Shown here: piece by piece, positions 45,901 to 56,516 of the stretch
Position numbering within the stretch: the stretch's first letter is position 1
Layout of the letters: every line of letters begins with the position of its first letter
Assembly: GCF_000091045.1 (NCBI RefSeq)
Contig: NC_006687.1
Span: 360,001 to 424,000, forward strand
Length of the DNA stretch: 64,000 bases
Origin: Cryptococcus deneoformans JEC21
Taxonomy: Eukaryota > Basidiomycota > Tremellomycetes > Tremellales > Cryptococcaceae
Direction: 5' to 3'
Notes under the pieces: generated by a model
What the model was told of the DNA's origin: nothing
The model's database searches: none
What the model saw: only the letters and a program-made list of their open reading frames with translations
Made by a program: the position numbers and the translations under genes

Positions 45901-47186
45901 AGAGGGACCAATCATCGAGAGAGACACATCGTGCCAAGCTTCATGAACTATCAGCATAGTCCGCATAGGAGGATATGGCAATAGATTCACGCATTCTGGC
46001 TGTGTCTTGAACCGCGAGGGCATTGGAAACGTATTTGTCCACAGTCTATCGACAATTCGCTCAAGCTATTTTTGGCATGAATAGAGGCTGTACGTACCTG
46101 AAAATCCATCACTCGAGAGTTGTTGTAGTCTTGCCCTGGGAACAGAGTTCTCCAGAATTCAGTGGGATGAACATCGGCAAGTGGATGATTCCTTGTGTCC
46201 CAGCGGCCAAAGCAAGCATCAAGCCCTCCCATACAAGCAATGGTGTTGTCAACAACACAAAGCTTTTCATGATGTGAGAAGTAGTATACCAGCTCGCCTA
46301 TTGTAGGTCAGTTAAATGATATGTCGGGCAACGGTTTAAAGGGATGTTCTAACCTCCACTATGATCCGGATGCCGCATGACGCAAATGTTCTCGTGAAGA
46401 TCCTCGAGCGCATGCTACGTATTCTGTCAGCTTATATGGGAAGACATATTTGAAAGGTTCGAACAGACTTTGGTATGCTTGGAAGAAAGTGACATTGAGA
46501 TATCGACCTGTCACAAGTCAGTATATCAGACCACAGTCAACGAACGATTTGCTCCTCTTACCTCCTTGTAGACTTGAACATAGACACGGACGCCCTGTTC
46601 AGCCTTCTTCTTCAAGAGTCTGTCAAGGCGCCATTCGGGAAAGAGGGCTGCAGGCCTTCGTAGCTACATGAAAAAGTCAGATTGATGAACCATTAAGCGC
46701 TAACCACAAACCTGGAGCTCGGGTGACAACCACCAGTCGAGAATCATAATACACTGCATAAATCGTCAGGCGCACGACAATAAGCACGGGGCAGTTGCTC
46801 ACTTCTTTAGCCGAGTCAATAACTTCGGAAAGAGCCCAGAAGTAGTCTGTAAGGATGGGTAAATGTCAATCGACATCCTCGAACAAGGGAAAGGTCGCAC
46901 CATGTCCATCAACATGCCACTTGACGATGTTCCCATCTCTCTCCCCAGAAAAGCTCCTAAACCTATGGGAGTCCCTTATGGCCTCCATCTTAGAGTCTAC
47001 TTCCTTTTCCCACTCCTCGTCATGCCTGTGGTTTGGGTTCCAGGTAGTAGAAATTGCGATGCCGAGCCTGGATATGTCGGACTGCAAAGAGTCGACCTTG
47101 TTGCGAAGTTTCGTGAAGTGCCTATGATGCCTTACCTGCTTCTCGGGGTCGACTGTACCATGTGGGTCTGATACAGGCATGGACAT
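42964..47186 (-). CDS. Phospholipase D with two HKD motifs, 28 exons
   Basis: Reading splice signals on the minus strand gives 28 exons and about 930 residues. The protein starts [16 protein letters not shown] and proceeds with [20 protein letters not shown] and [10 protein letters not shown], the usual entry to the PLD core. The first HKD motif is [10 protein letters not shown] (in exon 46098-46297), followed by [11 protein letters not shown]. The second is [12 protein letters not shown] with [18 protein letters not shown] (starting near 43880). The conserved block IPAVPAFPGDIQ is recovered only with a 7-nt exon (44878-44884), and [14 protein letters not shown] only with a 16-nt exon (44590-44605). 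PLD hydrolyses phosphatidylcholine to phosphatidic acid. No PX or PH domain precedes the core, unlike Spo14. It is divergent from CDC45. Confidence 0.9.
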
Positions 47187-47463
47187 TGTGGCTGGTGTTT
47201 GCTGTATTATTGTCTGAGAGAAACAGCAGGCGATGAAGATTATTATGTGCTTGGAATCTTGTCTTATCAGGCGTCACACCGGGATCACCGCCGCAGCCCG
47301 CCTTCCCCGTTTCAATTACGTCATACTTCCGATGTTTGCATTCAAATTATGTAACATTTAAAAAACGCGTCTTACTCTCAAACGCGAACAACATTATTGC
47401 TCGCTCGACGCGTTTTTGATTTCCTCTTTTGCTCTTCCGTCCATCTGTGTAGCGCGCACTCCA
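47187..47463. promoter_or_regulatory. Divergent promoter of PLD and CDC45 with ACGCGT elements
   Basis: This 277-bp spacer contains AAAACGCGTC at 47363-47372 and GACGCGTTTT at 47408-47417 (opposite orientation). ACGCGT is the MluI cell-cycle box bound by MBF in other fungi, often upstream of S-phase genes. Its presence next to CDC45 fits G1/S control; this is inference. Confidence 0.55.
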
Positions 47464-49880
47464 ATGCCCGTAGTACAGCCACCCGCAGACGACCTACGTC
47501 CATCCGATCTTACGTATATTCACGCGTACAACTCGATCGTCTCGCGCGTTAGGAGAACAGCTGGGGCTGCTTCTGGAGGAGTGGTCATCCTCGCTGGGGT
47601 TGATGTCGTGAGTACGCGTCGGAACGACCGTATACAGCACTGACGAAGTTGTTAGGATGGACTCTTGGGTGCAAGGATACTATGTTCGTTGTTCAAAAAC
47701 GATGACATTCCTTATCGATTGATCCCTGTGGGCGGGTTGACAGAGCTGGAAGAGAAGAGTGATGAAGCGCTTGCCTCTGAAGAAGTACGTATCACGTTTC
47801 AGGATCATGGCCTGAATGCTCACATCCCAAAGATACACACTCTCATACTGCTGTCCCTCGGATCCCTATTAACTTTAACAGACTTTTTCAACCTTCCAAA
47901 GAAGATTCATCTTCATGTAATTGACTCCCATCGCCCATGGAATTTGGGTAATTTGTTCGACATTGATCTCGACGATGAGGATGATGAAGACGCTCACGGG
48001 AAGGTGTGGATTTGGGGAGATGGGGATGAGTTCTCCGAAAACATGGACCAACTGCGAAAAAGCTTCGAGGCTTTGCAATTTCTACCGCAAAAGGACTCGG
48101 ATGAAGACAGTGACTCTGATGAAGAATCAGAGGCGGAAGAGGAGGAACCGGAAGAGGAAGATGAAGATGAAGAGGGCGATGATGATGCTAAAGATGAAGA
48201 TGGATGGTCAAGGAAACGGAGGCGAGAGGATTCTGTTGCGGCAAGAAGGAAACGGCGACGAGACGATGATCGAGTGAGTTGTTCGTGGTCTAACTCGCAG
48301 AAAAAGAGTTTAACGATGGTATCAGCCGCGTAAACTTCCTAAAGCAATCAAAGAGGCGCATCAAGAACGAATAGCCAAATACTACAATCACGGGACATAT
48401 TACGGGCAATCTGTCGCTCTCACAATCTATCTGCTTGCTACGGTCCTTGAACGAGCCGACAATGACATATTATGGTATTCAATCCTCGGCGTCACTCATC
48501 AATACATTACATCCCATATCGATCGCGAAAAGTATGAAGAATATCATGCAATCTTCCTTGACGAGGTCGTGCGGCTCAATCACGAACCAGACCCTGTGGC
48601 TCTACGGACTCCTAATCCCGACAATAGGAATATATCCAAGAGCGAAGAGTTACGATTCATGTTGTTCAGACATTGGGACCTATACAATGCGATGTTACAT
48701 AGCGGATACGTTGCTGGCCGGTTGGGAATATGGAAAGAAAAGGGAAGAAGCAAGCTGCGTGGTTTATTGGCCAAGATGGGGTATGTGCGCTATTTTCTTT
48801 TACTTCTGGCGTAAACTGACGTTCCTGAAGTTACTCAATCCAACAATGCAATCAGGCATGGTCACACATGGACATGGAGCTCAAACGTCAATTACCTGAA
48901 GTGCTCGAGCGTGTCGGTCCCGAATACGGTCTCGTCGAGCTTTCTTACCCGTCTTTCACCCGCGCTTACGGGTTTCAACTATCTTCACTCTCAGCAGCAG
49001 ATGCCGTCGAGGTCATATCTTCTTTACTGGATATAGCGGTGGGCGTAAGGTTAGAGGTTGACAGGGAAGGCGGTAAAGGAGGCGGTGAGTGGTTTGGAGG
49101 CACCACCAGATGGAGCGTTGGTACGCGGGAAGCGGAAATGGGCATTGCTGCCAGCGAACCAGGAGAAAGAGCAGAAGGTATTGAAGGAGAAGAATCCGAA
49201 GAGAAAAAAGATCAAGACTGGCATGTGACCAACTTTTGGATCGCCTATGATGCGTGCGACGAGTAAGAGCTTTATCAACTGTTACTCAGATTGTGTCGAC
49301 TAATACCATCCAGTATCTCCCTTTTGCGGCGCTCTCTCCCATTAGCTATGGCTCTTCATCGAGCCATCATACGCGCGGGATCCGATTTGCTTGATAAATC
49401 CATCATCCGTACGCTTCGGAACTTCCGTCTGACCATCCTGAGCGAAGGTCCTGACCTTCGGCTCTTCTGTCATCCTTCCCCTCTGTCACGTCTTGCTCTT
49501 TGGTTGGTCGATGCTACGCGGGACCGGTGGGTCGAGAAAATCGCTCGACAAAACGCACATTCTGGAGGCAAGGTTAAGAGTTTACCGTTTGTAGTAGCAT
49601 GCTTGAATGAGGAGAAGGGGACTTTCTCAGTGGTGGGTGTAACTGGTGCACCAGAGTTTGGCGATGTGAGGAAAAAGTGAGCTTTCAATTCGGGCCGGCA
49701 GTGTATTTGTAACGACCCATATGCTGATGCGTCTATAGTAAATTTGGTCTCGCTTTCCAACAAGCAGCTTCCTTTTCCAATGCTACAGCAAGTCTGGATA
49801 TGTTTGACACTAGTGTTGTTGAAGTTGGCCGAGAGGATCTTCAGTCATTCATTGAACATCTGCACCTACACTCCGTCTAG
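47464..49880 (+). CDS. CDC45: Replication initiation protein Cdc45
   Basis: Seven exons (47464-47607, 47656-47784, 47833-48273, 48326-48780, 48831-49262, 49314-49676, 49739-49880) encode 701 residues. Conserved blocks include VVILAGVDVDGLLGARILCSLF (the RecJ-like DHH-derived start), VIDSHRPWNLGNLF, then IAKYYNHGTYYGQSVALTIY, LRFMLFRHWDLYNAM, SYPSFTRAYGFQLSSLSAADAV and the C-terminal LDMFDTSVVEV with FIEHLHLH. Between about residues 170 and 235 lies an Asp/Glu run followed by basic KRRRED and RRKRRRDDD clusters, the acidic loop plus likely nuclear localisation signals. Cdc45 joins Mcm2-7 and GINS in the CMG helicase. Two ACGCGT boxes lie just upstream. Confidence 0.95.
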
Positions 49881-50162
49881 GCTCTGCCAAAAAACTGGGA
49901 TACAACAACCTGCATATGTAAAATCAATCTACAACTCTATATTGTCTCCCCAGGCAAAAATCGCCGCTATCCAATCATTCAGTCTATACAGTCGTGTCAG
50001 GGTTTCTTTTTTTTTTCACGATTCAAATACTTTATCAAGTCCTTCAAGCTCTTGGCCTTTTGTCATCTGCATGCATTTTTGTCAGTTGTCGTCATGCTTT
50101 GGAATGAGGATGACAAGAGTACTGACTTTGACATCGTTGGTTCAATATAACCTCTCCACCAT

Positions 50163-51546
50163 CTAAGAAATCCATTGCAAACAATCTAGTTCCCTCCTGC
50201 CGTCTATCATTCTTCCATAATCCCGTGCCAGCTCCGGACATTGCTGGTCCAGCTCGTTCATCAGCCATGAGGCCACTTCTTTTCTATCATTCTCCAACTC
50301 TTCCCTTTTTTCGTCGTCACTCTTCCATTCTATCCCATCCTCATCCACATCGCCGTCAGGAGGAGGAAAGAAACCTTTCAACTTCCAAAGCATTCTTGAA
50401 CGTCTACCGTTCGTGATGAAATGCTGAGGTACATAAGAAGTCAGATGATTGGGATGGGTAGCCAGGGCTTGATGTTGGGTATGCTGGACGACTTGATAGT
50501 TTGCTAATAGTCCGAGAAGAAGAGCTTCCTTGCGGTCTTTGAGAAGCTTTTGTCTGGGGGTCAGGGTGTCATCTGCGTTGTCGTTGTTGTTGGCTGCTTG
50601 GGGCAGGACTGCGATATTGGGATTCGGAATCTGAACTGGAGTGCTACTATGGATCCCATCTTGCGGTATGTCGTTGTTCCCATCGCTCTCATCTCCCTCT
50701 TCGAACATAATTGCCTCGTCAACTACGTCTTCGTTAGGCACGAAAGTAGTATGTACCATCTCCATCTCGACTCCTGGCGAAGGAACTATGAGGCCCCAAA
50801 CCTCGCCCCTCAGTTCAATCTTCTCCAGCTTCTCCCAGTGTTGCAGGGCCACACTAAGGCCTCCAAAGGTATCCCACCAGTTCTCCTTCTTGTCCCCTTG
50901 GAGTAACGTTCTGACGTCAAGGCTCGAGTAGTTAATAGTGACCTGTTGAGGCTGAATGAGCGAAGGCAAGTGTCCAGCCCAGAATGTCGCGAGGATTCGA
51001 GGAGCTTGGGAGCGAAGAAGTTTGGCATGGAGTGAGAGAACAGCAGATGGTGTGAAAGTAAGGAATTTGGCCGGGATGACTTGGGGAAGCTTGCTGGCCA
51101 ACTTGAGACTAGTTCGAGAAGGATAAACGTCAAGAGTCAAACTCTTAACGAGTGTCAACGCCTGAAGTTTCTTCTCTGGCGTTTGCAAACTTCCTGATCT
51201 TGCTCTTTTCATCGCCTTGGAGCTCAACAGGCTGAAGCCTTTGCTCTTGCGTCGGGTACGACTCTCAGAGGGGAGAGTCAAGAATCGTTGGAGTTGATCA
51301 TCCGAATGAATGTGAACATGGGTGTACAAGAGGGGGGTGATGAGATCATAGTATGCCTGTGAACAACGTTGCAGAGCTGCGAGTGTTCCAAGCGAGTCCG
51401 TCGAGATAAGAAGGTTGATGATAATGTGCAAGAGGTCGTATGGCAGAGAATTTCGAGTGCGAGTGCGTTTCAAATATCTGCAATAATCGTAAGTTAGTGG
51501 AGTGGCATGAAGATGGAAGGGTACGTAGGACGCACTGTACGGCCAT
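50163..51546 (-). CDS. F-box-like protein of unknown target
   Basis: Exons 51536-51546 and 50163-51477 give 441 residues. The first exon is only 11 nt: it encodes MAV plus two bases, and a GTGCGT donor and TTGCAG acceptor restore the frame into QYLKRTRTRNS. Residues 15-55 (LPYDLLHIIINLLISTDSLG, then TLAALQRCSQAYYDLITPLL) form an F-box-like helix set, followed by a basic linker and a leucine-rich body (LTLVKSLTLDVY, HWEKLEKIELRGEVWGL). A C-terminal acidic/polar region ends at DCLQWIS. F-box proteins link substrates to Skp1-cullin ligases; the substrate and even Skp1 binding are unproven here. It converges with CDC45. Confidence 0.68.
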
Positions 51547-52250
51547 ACTGGTTATCTGTCCCCTATACCTGCAACCAAGGCTTGGTGCTGATACACTATT
51601 AAAGGTGAATAGGAGGAGGCTGTTCCCAAAATGCTCTCTCTATAAGCTATTATACTCTTATCATTTGCTGTGTTTTCTTCTTCATGAGGAGGGGCGACGA
51701 GTTTCCGACGTAAGCAGGAACTGTATGTAAATAAGTCTTGCGAGATCTGGGTAAAGTTAATTATTCGGAAGAACTATTATTGGAAGATGGGAACTACGTC
51801 CACTGCTTGCGCCATCTGCTGCGTCTCGGTCTTTTTACCTGCGTGTATGCTTGCTGTGACTCGCTGCTCGCTGCTAGCACATGCGTTATCCGTCTTCGTT
51901 TTCGCCAATTGTTGTTCATTCCTCCTTTTCCCAGTCCCCAATTCGCAGCGTGAGTAAATAAAGACATACAGCAGCAGCCACGATGATGAGGCCGGATTGG
52001 GTCCCGGGTTCTCGGTCCCCATCGGCCATCGGCTTACTCGGGCTCCATCCGGGCCCCGATGAGCCCCAATCCCGACTTTAAAAGATGGACACAGGACGGT
52101 AAACGACGGAAAGCGGAACACCAGGAAACTTATGATCAGCATCATGCATAAAGAACCATGAACGAATTTTGCTTTTGTTTTGTCGTGCAACGTCCCTTAA
52201 TGCCACTTTTACAACGCTCAACCCTGCTTCAAAAGATGAAAAAAGACATA
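51547..52250. other. Intergenic region with a GC-rich imperfect inverted repeat
   Basis: This 704-bp spacer lies between the F-box gene start and the BFR1 stop (both minus strand). It contains the GC-rich element at 51995-52071 listed separately. The rest shows nothing gene-like. Confidence 0.4.
51995..52071. repeat. GC-rich imperfect inverted repeat
   Basis: The outer arms are GATTGGG (51995-52001) and CCCAATC (52065-52071). Inside are CCCGGG, two ATCGGC units (ATCGGCCATCGGC) and GGGCCCC. The stretch is much richer in C, G and CpG than its AT-rich flanks. It could fold into a hairpin. No known element is recognised. Confidence 0.4.
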
Positions 52251-54326
52251 TTAAAGTCCCTCCTTTTCTCTGATCTCATCCAGAGCAGAGTCAACCTTCT
52301 TGACCTCCGCTTCTCCTTCCTCGTCGTCCTCCTGGGGAAGCTGGTCGCCATCTTCCTGAACTTCTTCGGGACCAGTAGCCTCGCCGCTAACAGCAACAGC
52401 TAGCGAATCAAGTCTCAGCATTACGTACAAGCCCCATTTTAGTCATGCAGACTTACTGTGGTAGGGCTCGTGGACGCCACTCTTCACCTGAGCCTCATCA
52501 GATGTATCATTCTCGGACTCGGGCTCAGTGGTAGCACCGTTCTTCTTCTGCATTTTGGCGACAAGTTTCTCCACGCGCTCAATCTCGGCCTGCAAGTATT
52601 TTACCATATCAGTGTCTGAGCTTGGAAAGATTAGTTAACGATACCTGCCTTAGTCTTCGCAGCAGAGTTGGCCTCGAACCAAGCTTTCTTCGTCTCAAGA
52701 TCATCCACCGTCCTCTGCACATCGTCCTTGCCGCTAGGAGGGGAGATGCCCAGACTCAAAAGAGTACTCAAGAGAGACATAGGCAAGTTGACAGCCTCCT
52801 TGGTGCTGTTTCCTCCCTCCTGATTAGCAGGGGTGGCAGTGCCGCTGTTACCCTTTTTCCCCTTCTTCTTGCTCTTTCCGCTGCCACCAAAGAATCCGCC
52901 AAGCTCATCATCTTTCTTTTTCAAAGTCATTCCCTTGAAAGCTTCGTCGTCCACCTTTCGGATTTCTAAAGCCTTGACACCCTCAACGACAGTAGCGGAA
53001 TCAGGCTTACCGCCAGCATGGGTAGAGGGCACCTCACCAGAGCCGTACTTGCCTTTGAACCAGTTAATGAGGACACCGCAGTCGTCAGTCTCGGAGGCGA
53101 ACGCAGGAGCACGAGCTTCTTCACGAAGACGAGCGATTTCCTGCTCCCGTCGTTCGGCATCTTCTCGGGCCTTTTCGACCTTGAAACGTTCTTGACGAGC
53201 TTGTCGATCGGCTTGGACCTTAGCGTAGTATCTGTGCGGCGCATTAATTATATCTCCATTAATAATGCAATAGACAGTACTCACTTGTCGTTGTCCTCCC
53301 TCCACTTCTGGGCAGACTTTCGCTTTCGGTCGTAAAGCTCGTCCTTTTTTTATACTATCAGATTTGCCCAAATGTCCAAATCAAATGTCTCTTACCATCT
53401 CGGCAGACAGCTTGTTTCTCTCGTCGAACAATTTGCCCCTCTCCTCGAAAGCCTTGTTACCCTCCTCCCTTAAGCCATCCATTTCCTTCTTCAGCTCATC
53501 GAACCTGTCGTTGACCTTCTTCGCTTCAGGGTCGTCAAGCTGCTTCTTGAGCTCATCGATCTTAGCCTTGTCGGCAGCGATGCTCTCGTCGATGGAGCCA
53601 GAGGCTTCAAGAGTCTTGCGAGATCGACGAAGAGTGGTGATTTCCTGAAGAGCCTTCTTCTCGTCCACAAGCTTCATGCTGCCGGATTCAACTTGCTTGT
53701 CAAGGGACCTGGACGATAAAAATGGGACCTCAGTATGCCGTGCACGCGACTAGTAGTACTTGGAGCGACTCACTCAATTCGGGCATCAATGTCAGCTACG
53801 CTCTTGAATCCCGACTTGTTTCTCTGGCCTTGAACGTCCTTAATCTTCTTCTGGACGCCCTCCTGCAACCGTTTCATTTCCTCAAAGAGCTTGTTCCTGT
53901 CACCCTTGAACTTGGCCTGTTCAGAGCGGAGGCTGTCAAGCTCCGCCTTGATAGCAGATCGACGGTCGTTGGATGTCGGCGCTTGAGAAAGGGCAATACG
54001 GGAACGGACAGCCTCCTGCAATGTACAAATAAATGATAGCGCAGCAGATCGAAGTAACGTGGGATAATAAGGGCAGAAGCAGTAAGGGTTCCATGAGCTT
54101 CTGCGCAGTACTGGCTAAAAATATTGGCCATGTAAGCACTCACAATCTTCTCCTTGACAGCGGCAATCTCTTTGTTGATCTCATCTTGCTCTGCATTGTA
54201 TTTGGACTGGTCAGGCTTGGCCAATTGTCCACTGGACTTCTTGTCGCCAGTGGCCTTTGCACCGCTGCCGGCATCAGTGGCAGACTTGGCAGCAGTGGGC
54301 TTGAGAGAAGAGGTGGGAGGAGGCAT
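52251..54326 (-). CDS. BFR1: Nuclear segregation protein Bfr1
   Basis: Seven exons (54144-54326, 53774-54015, 53396-53708, 53285-53343, 52649-53231, 52457-52589, 52251-52399) give about 553 residues. The protein is largely coiled coil: NAEQDEINKEIAAVKEKI, RRSAIKAELDSLRSEQAKF, GSMKLVDEKKALQEITTLRR and ADRQARQERFKVEKAREDAE are the blocks typical of Bfr1. The C-terminal third carries a Lys-rich patch (GGSGKSKKKGKKGN) and an acidic end. Bfr1 associates with polysomal mRNPs at the ER and affects secretion and ploidy in yeast. The junction after KTK at 52649 needs either a GC-AG intron or a weak GTTAAC donor 9 nt downstream; both keep frame, so three residues are uncertain. Confidence 0.87.
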
Positions 54327-54941
54327 TTGAAAGGGACTGGCTGAAAGATGAAAGCTGTTTGAGGAAAAAGATATGAGATGGAAAGAAACGGGTCGATGTA
54401 TTTGAATCGAGCCAAAGTGGATGGATCGCTTCAATGCGCGACAGTCAGATTGTTGCTGCAACAACAACCGCAAATAACAAGTCAGCGTGACGTGGCACAG
54501 TTTTTAATCGCCGTCCACCAACCCAGAACACCACGCACGACAAATAGACGACATTTGTATCCATGATGGTGTATACGGACAACTGTTGCAGATGTTTAAA
54601 GAAATCTGTGCATGCAGAGCGGGAGCAGAGCATGTAGGGTACTATTTCACTACCAAGTCCAGCAAGGCAACAAGAACTACTCAAGAGGATAAATAAATTT
54701 AAACGAATGCTTGAGGAAAGATGTGACGCACACGGATCGGGACAACTCCTGCGCAAACCACCTGTGCAAACAATAGGCGTGCGCACAAACAACCTCCTGT
54801 CACTCACGCCTAAAATGAAAAGGGGGCAGCCTAATTGACATAGGCCGCGAAAACAACCTTTGGCACACGCCAACCTATCAAAGATGCTCTTATACATACT
54901 ACACCTCTTTCCATATCGCTCTTTCTTTTGCAATTAACACC
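54327..54941. promoter_or_regulatory. Divergent promoter region of BFR1 and NDUFB9
   Basis: This 615-bp spacer contains short repeats of CAACAACAA near 54460 and GCGCAAAC/GTGCAAAC near 54750. No established element is identified. Confidence 0.35.
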
Positions 54942-55826
54942 ATGTCTGCCCCTCCCTCCGCCTTCTCTAATGCCCATCGGTAAGCCATAAAGCTACCTTT
55001 TCTTGTCGAACAAATAGCTCAGAAGCTGATACGGGGATCGTAGACTTTACGTCAAGTCTCTCTACAAGCGATACCTTGTCAACTCCCTTAACTGGTACAT
55101 CCGAAGAGATTTGTGGAGACAAAAGGCCATTGAGATTAGGGCAGAATTTGAGAGGAACAGGTATGTTTGACTGTTGGGGTCTTTCGGGCGTGACGGATCG
55201 GGTAAAGGCTGTGATGGGCTTGAACGAATTTACGACAGAAAGGTCAGCTTGTGGATGTTGGATCCTAAGAGGGCATGAGAATGAGAATGGAGATCAAAAG
55301 GGAATGCCTGGACTTCTCCCCAGTATGCGTTCTCGGTCGCAACTATTGCTTGATCAATCCGTCGTCCGGTTCCTGATTCCGTCTGCGGTATCGCATTCAG
55401 CAACAGTTGTTGATTGGTTTCACTAGGAACATCACCGATCCCCGAGCTCTCGCCATTGTGCTCGAACAGGCGGAGGAGAAGCTTGCCAAAGGGATCCACC
55501 CTGACCCATATCGACGTGAGTACGGTTGAACTTAATCCAAATTGAATATCTGCTAACGTAGCTCCATAGCGCCTCTCTTCCCCGATGGTACCAAGTGGTC
55601 AGTATTGAACTTTGTCATGCTCTGTTTTGTAGCTATAACTGACGCTGTGACTCACTCACTTATTCAACTCATCCGATCACATACTATAGGGAACGAAACA
55701 TTCCTGTGGGTCACATTATGACAGTGATATCATCCGGTATACTAATGACGTTGCGTGTAGCCACGAATGTTCACCGCAGAGGAGAAGGCTGAAGCATTGG
55801 CCGCGATGAGCGGATCCGGTCATTAA
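54942..55826 (+). CDS. Mitochondrial complex I LYR subunit NDUFB9 (B22) homologue
   Basis: Six exons (54942-54979, 55044-55160, 55427-55515, 55570-55597, 55690-55705, 55761-55826) encode 117 residues. After MSAPPSAFSNAHR comes an LYR-type helix, LYVKSLYKRYLVNSLNWYIR. Then follow RAEFERNRNITDPR, a LLxEAEE-like helix (LEQAEEKLAKGIHPDPYR) and the C-terminal PPLFPDGTKWERNIPPRMF. The same order and spacing occur in human NDUFB9, whose LYR motif binds the acyl-carrier protein in the membrane arm of complex I. The fifth exon is only 16 nt. The second intron is 266 nt, several times the usual size here. Confidence 0.88.
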
Positions 55827-56516
55827 GGATCTAACTATTAGCATGCACAAGTGGGGCAAAATGACAATGATTATCGCTGCATATTGATCTCGTTGCCGCT
55901 TGTGACAACCATCTCATTCGAAACTCAACGAGCTGGACACTTAATTATTGCACCAAGTTCATCATATGATTCCCGAAGTGCTCAGACACGGGCAAAATAG
56001 TGTGGGCCTTCACGGTCTCCGCAACTCACGGCTCCAAATCCGTCTACTACTCCATTGAGTATTAAGGATATTCAGATGGTATCGCCGCACATTTATGTTA
56101 CAGGAATTGTAAGACCACTCTTACCAATTGCCCTCTGCTGTCGACCTCTGTCACTACTGTAATCGCTACCAATGGCAACACTTAAGCAAAATCTTATTAC
56201 TCCGAGGTGGTTGTTGCTCGTGACCCAAGGAAAGCCGATCATCACTGCAGATGTCTGTACGTGTTGTAATAGTAGTAGTAGTACAGGTACACGTGGCTTA
56301 AGTACTCCCATATACACTATAGCTACTTAACTCTATCATGCAAATGTTGTTCTAAACCCATTATGCATTTTCTATGTCGTGGCGGCCGAACCATAACCGC
56401 AAGCGGTGACCAGTTGTCCCGATCCGTGTAGGTTTCACTGGCGAACAGCCGTCGGTCGTCATTCCGTCATGTTTCGCTGTCCTTGGGATTGTTGACACCT
56501 CCGTCCGTCGCCCAGC
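55827..56516. other. Intergenic region
   Basis: This 690-bp spacer lies between NDUFB9 and the WDR7-like start, on the same strand. A short AGTAGTAGTAGTA trinucleotide run occurs near 56270. No other structure is noted. Confidence 0.35.
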
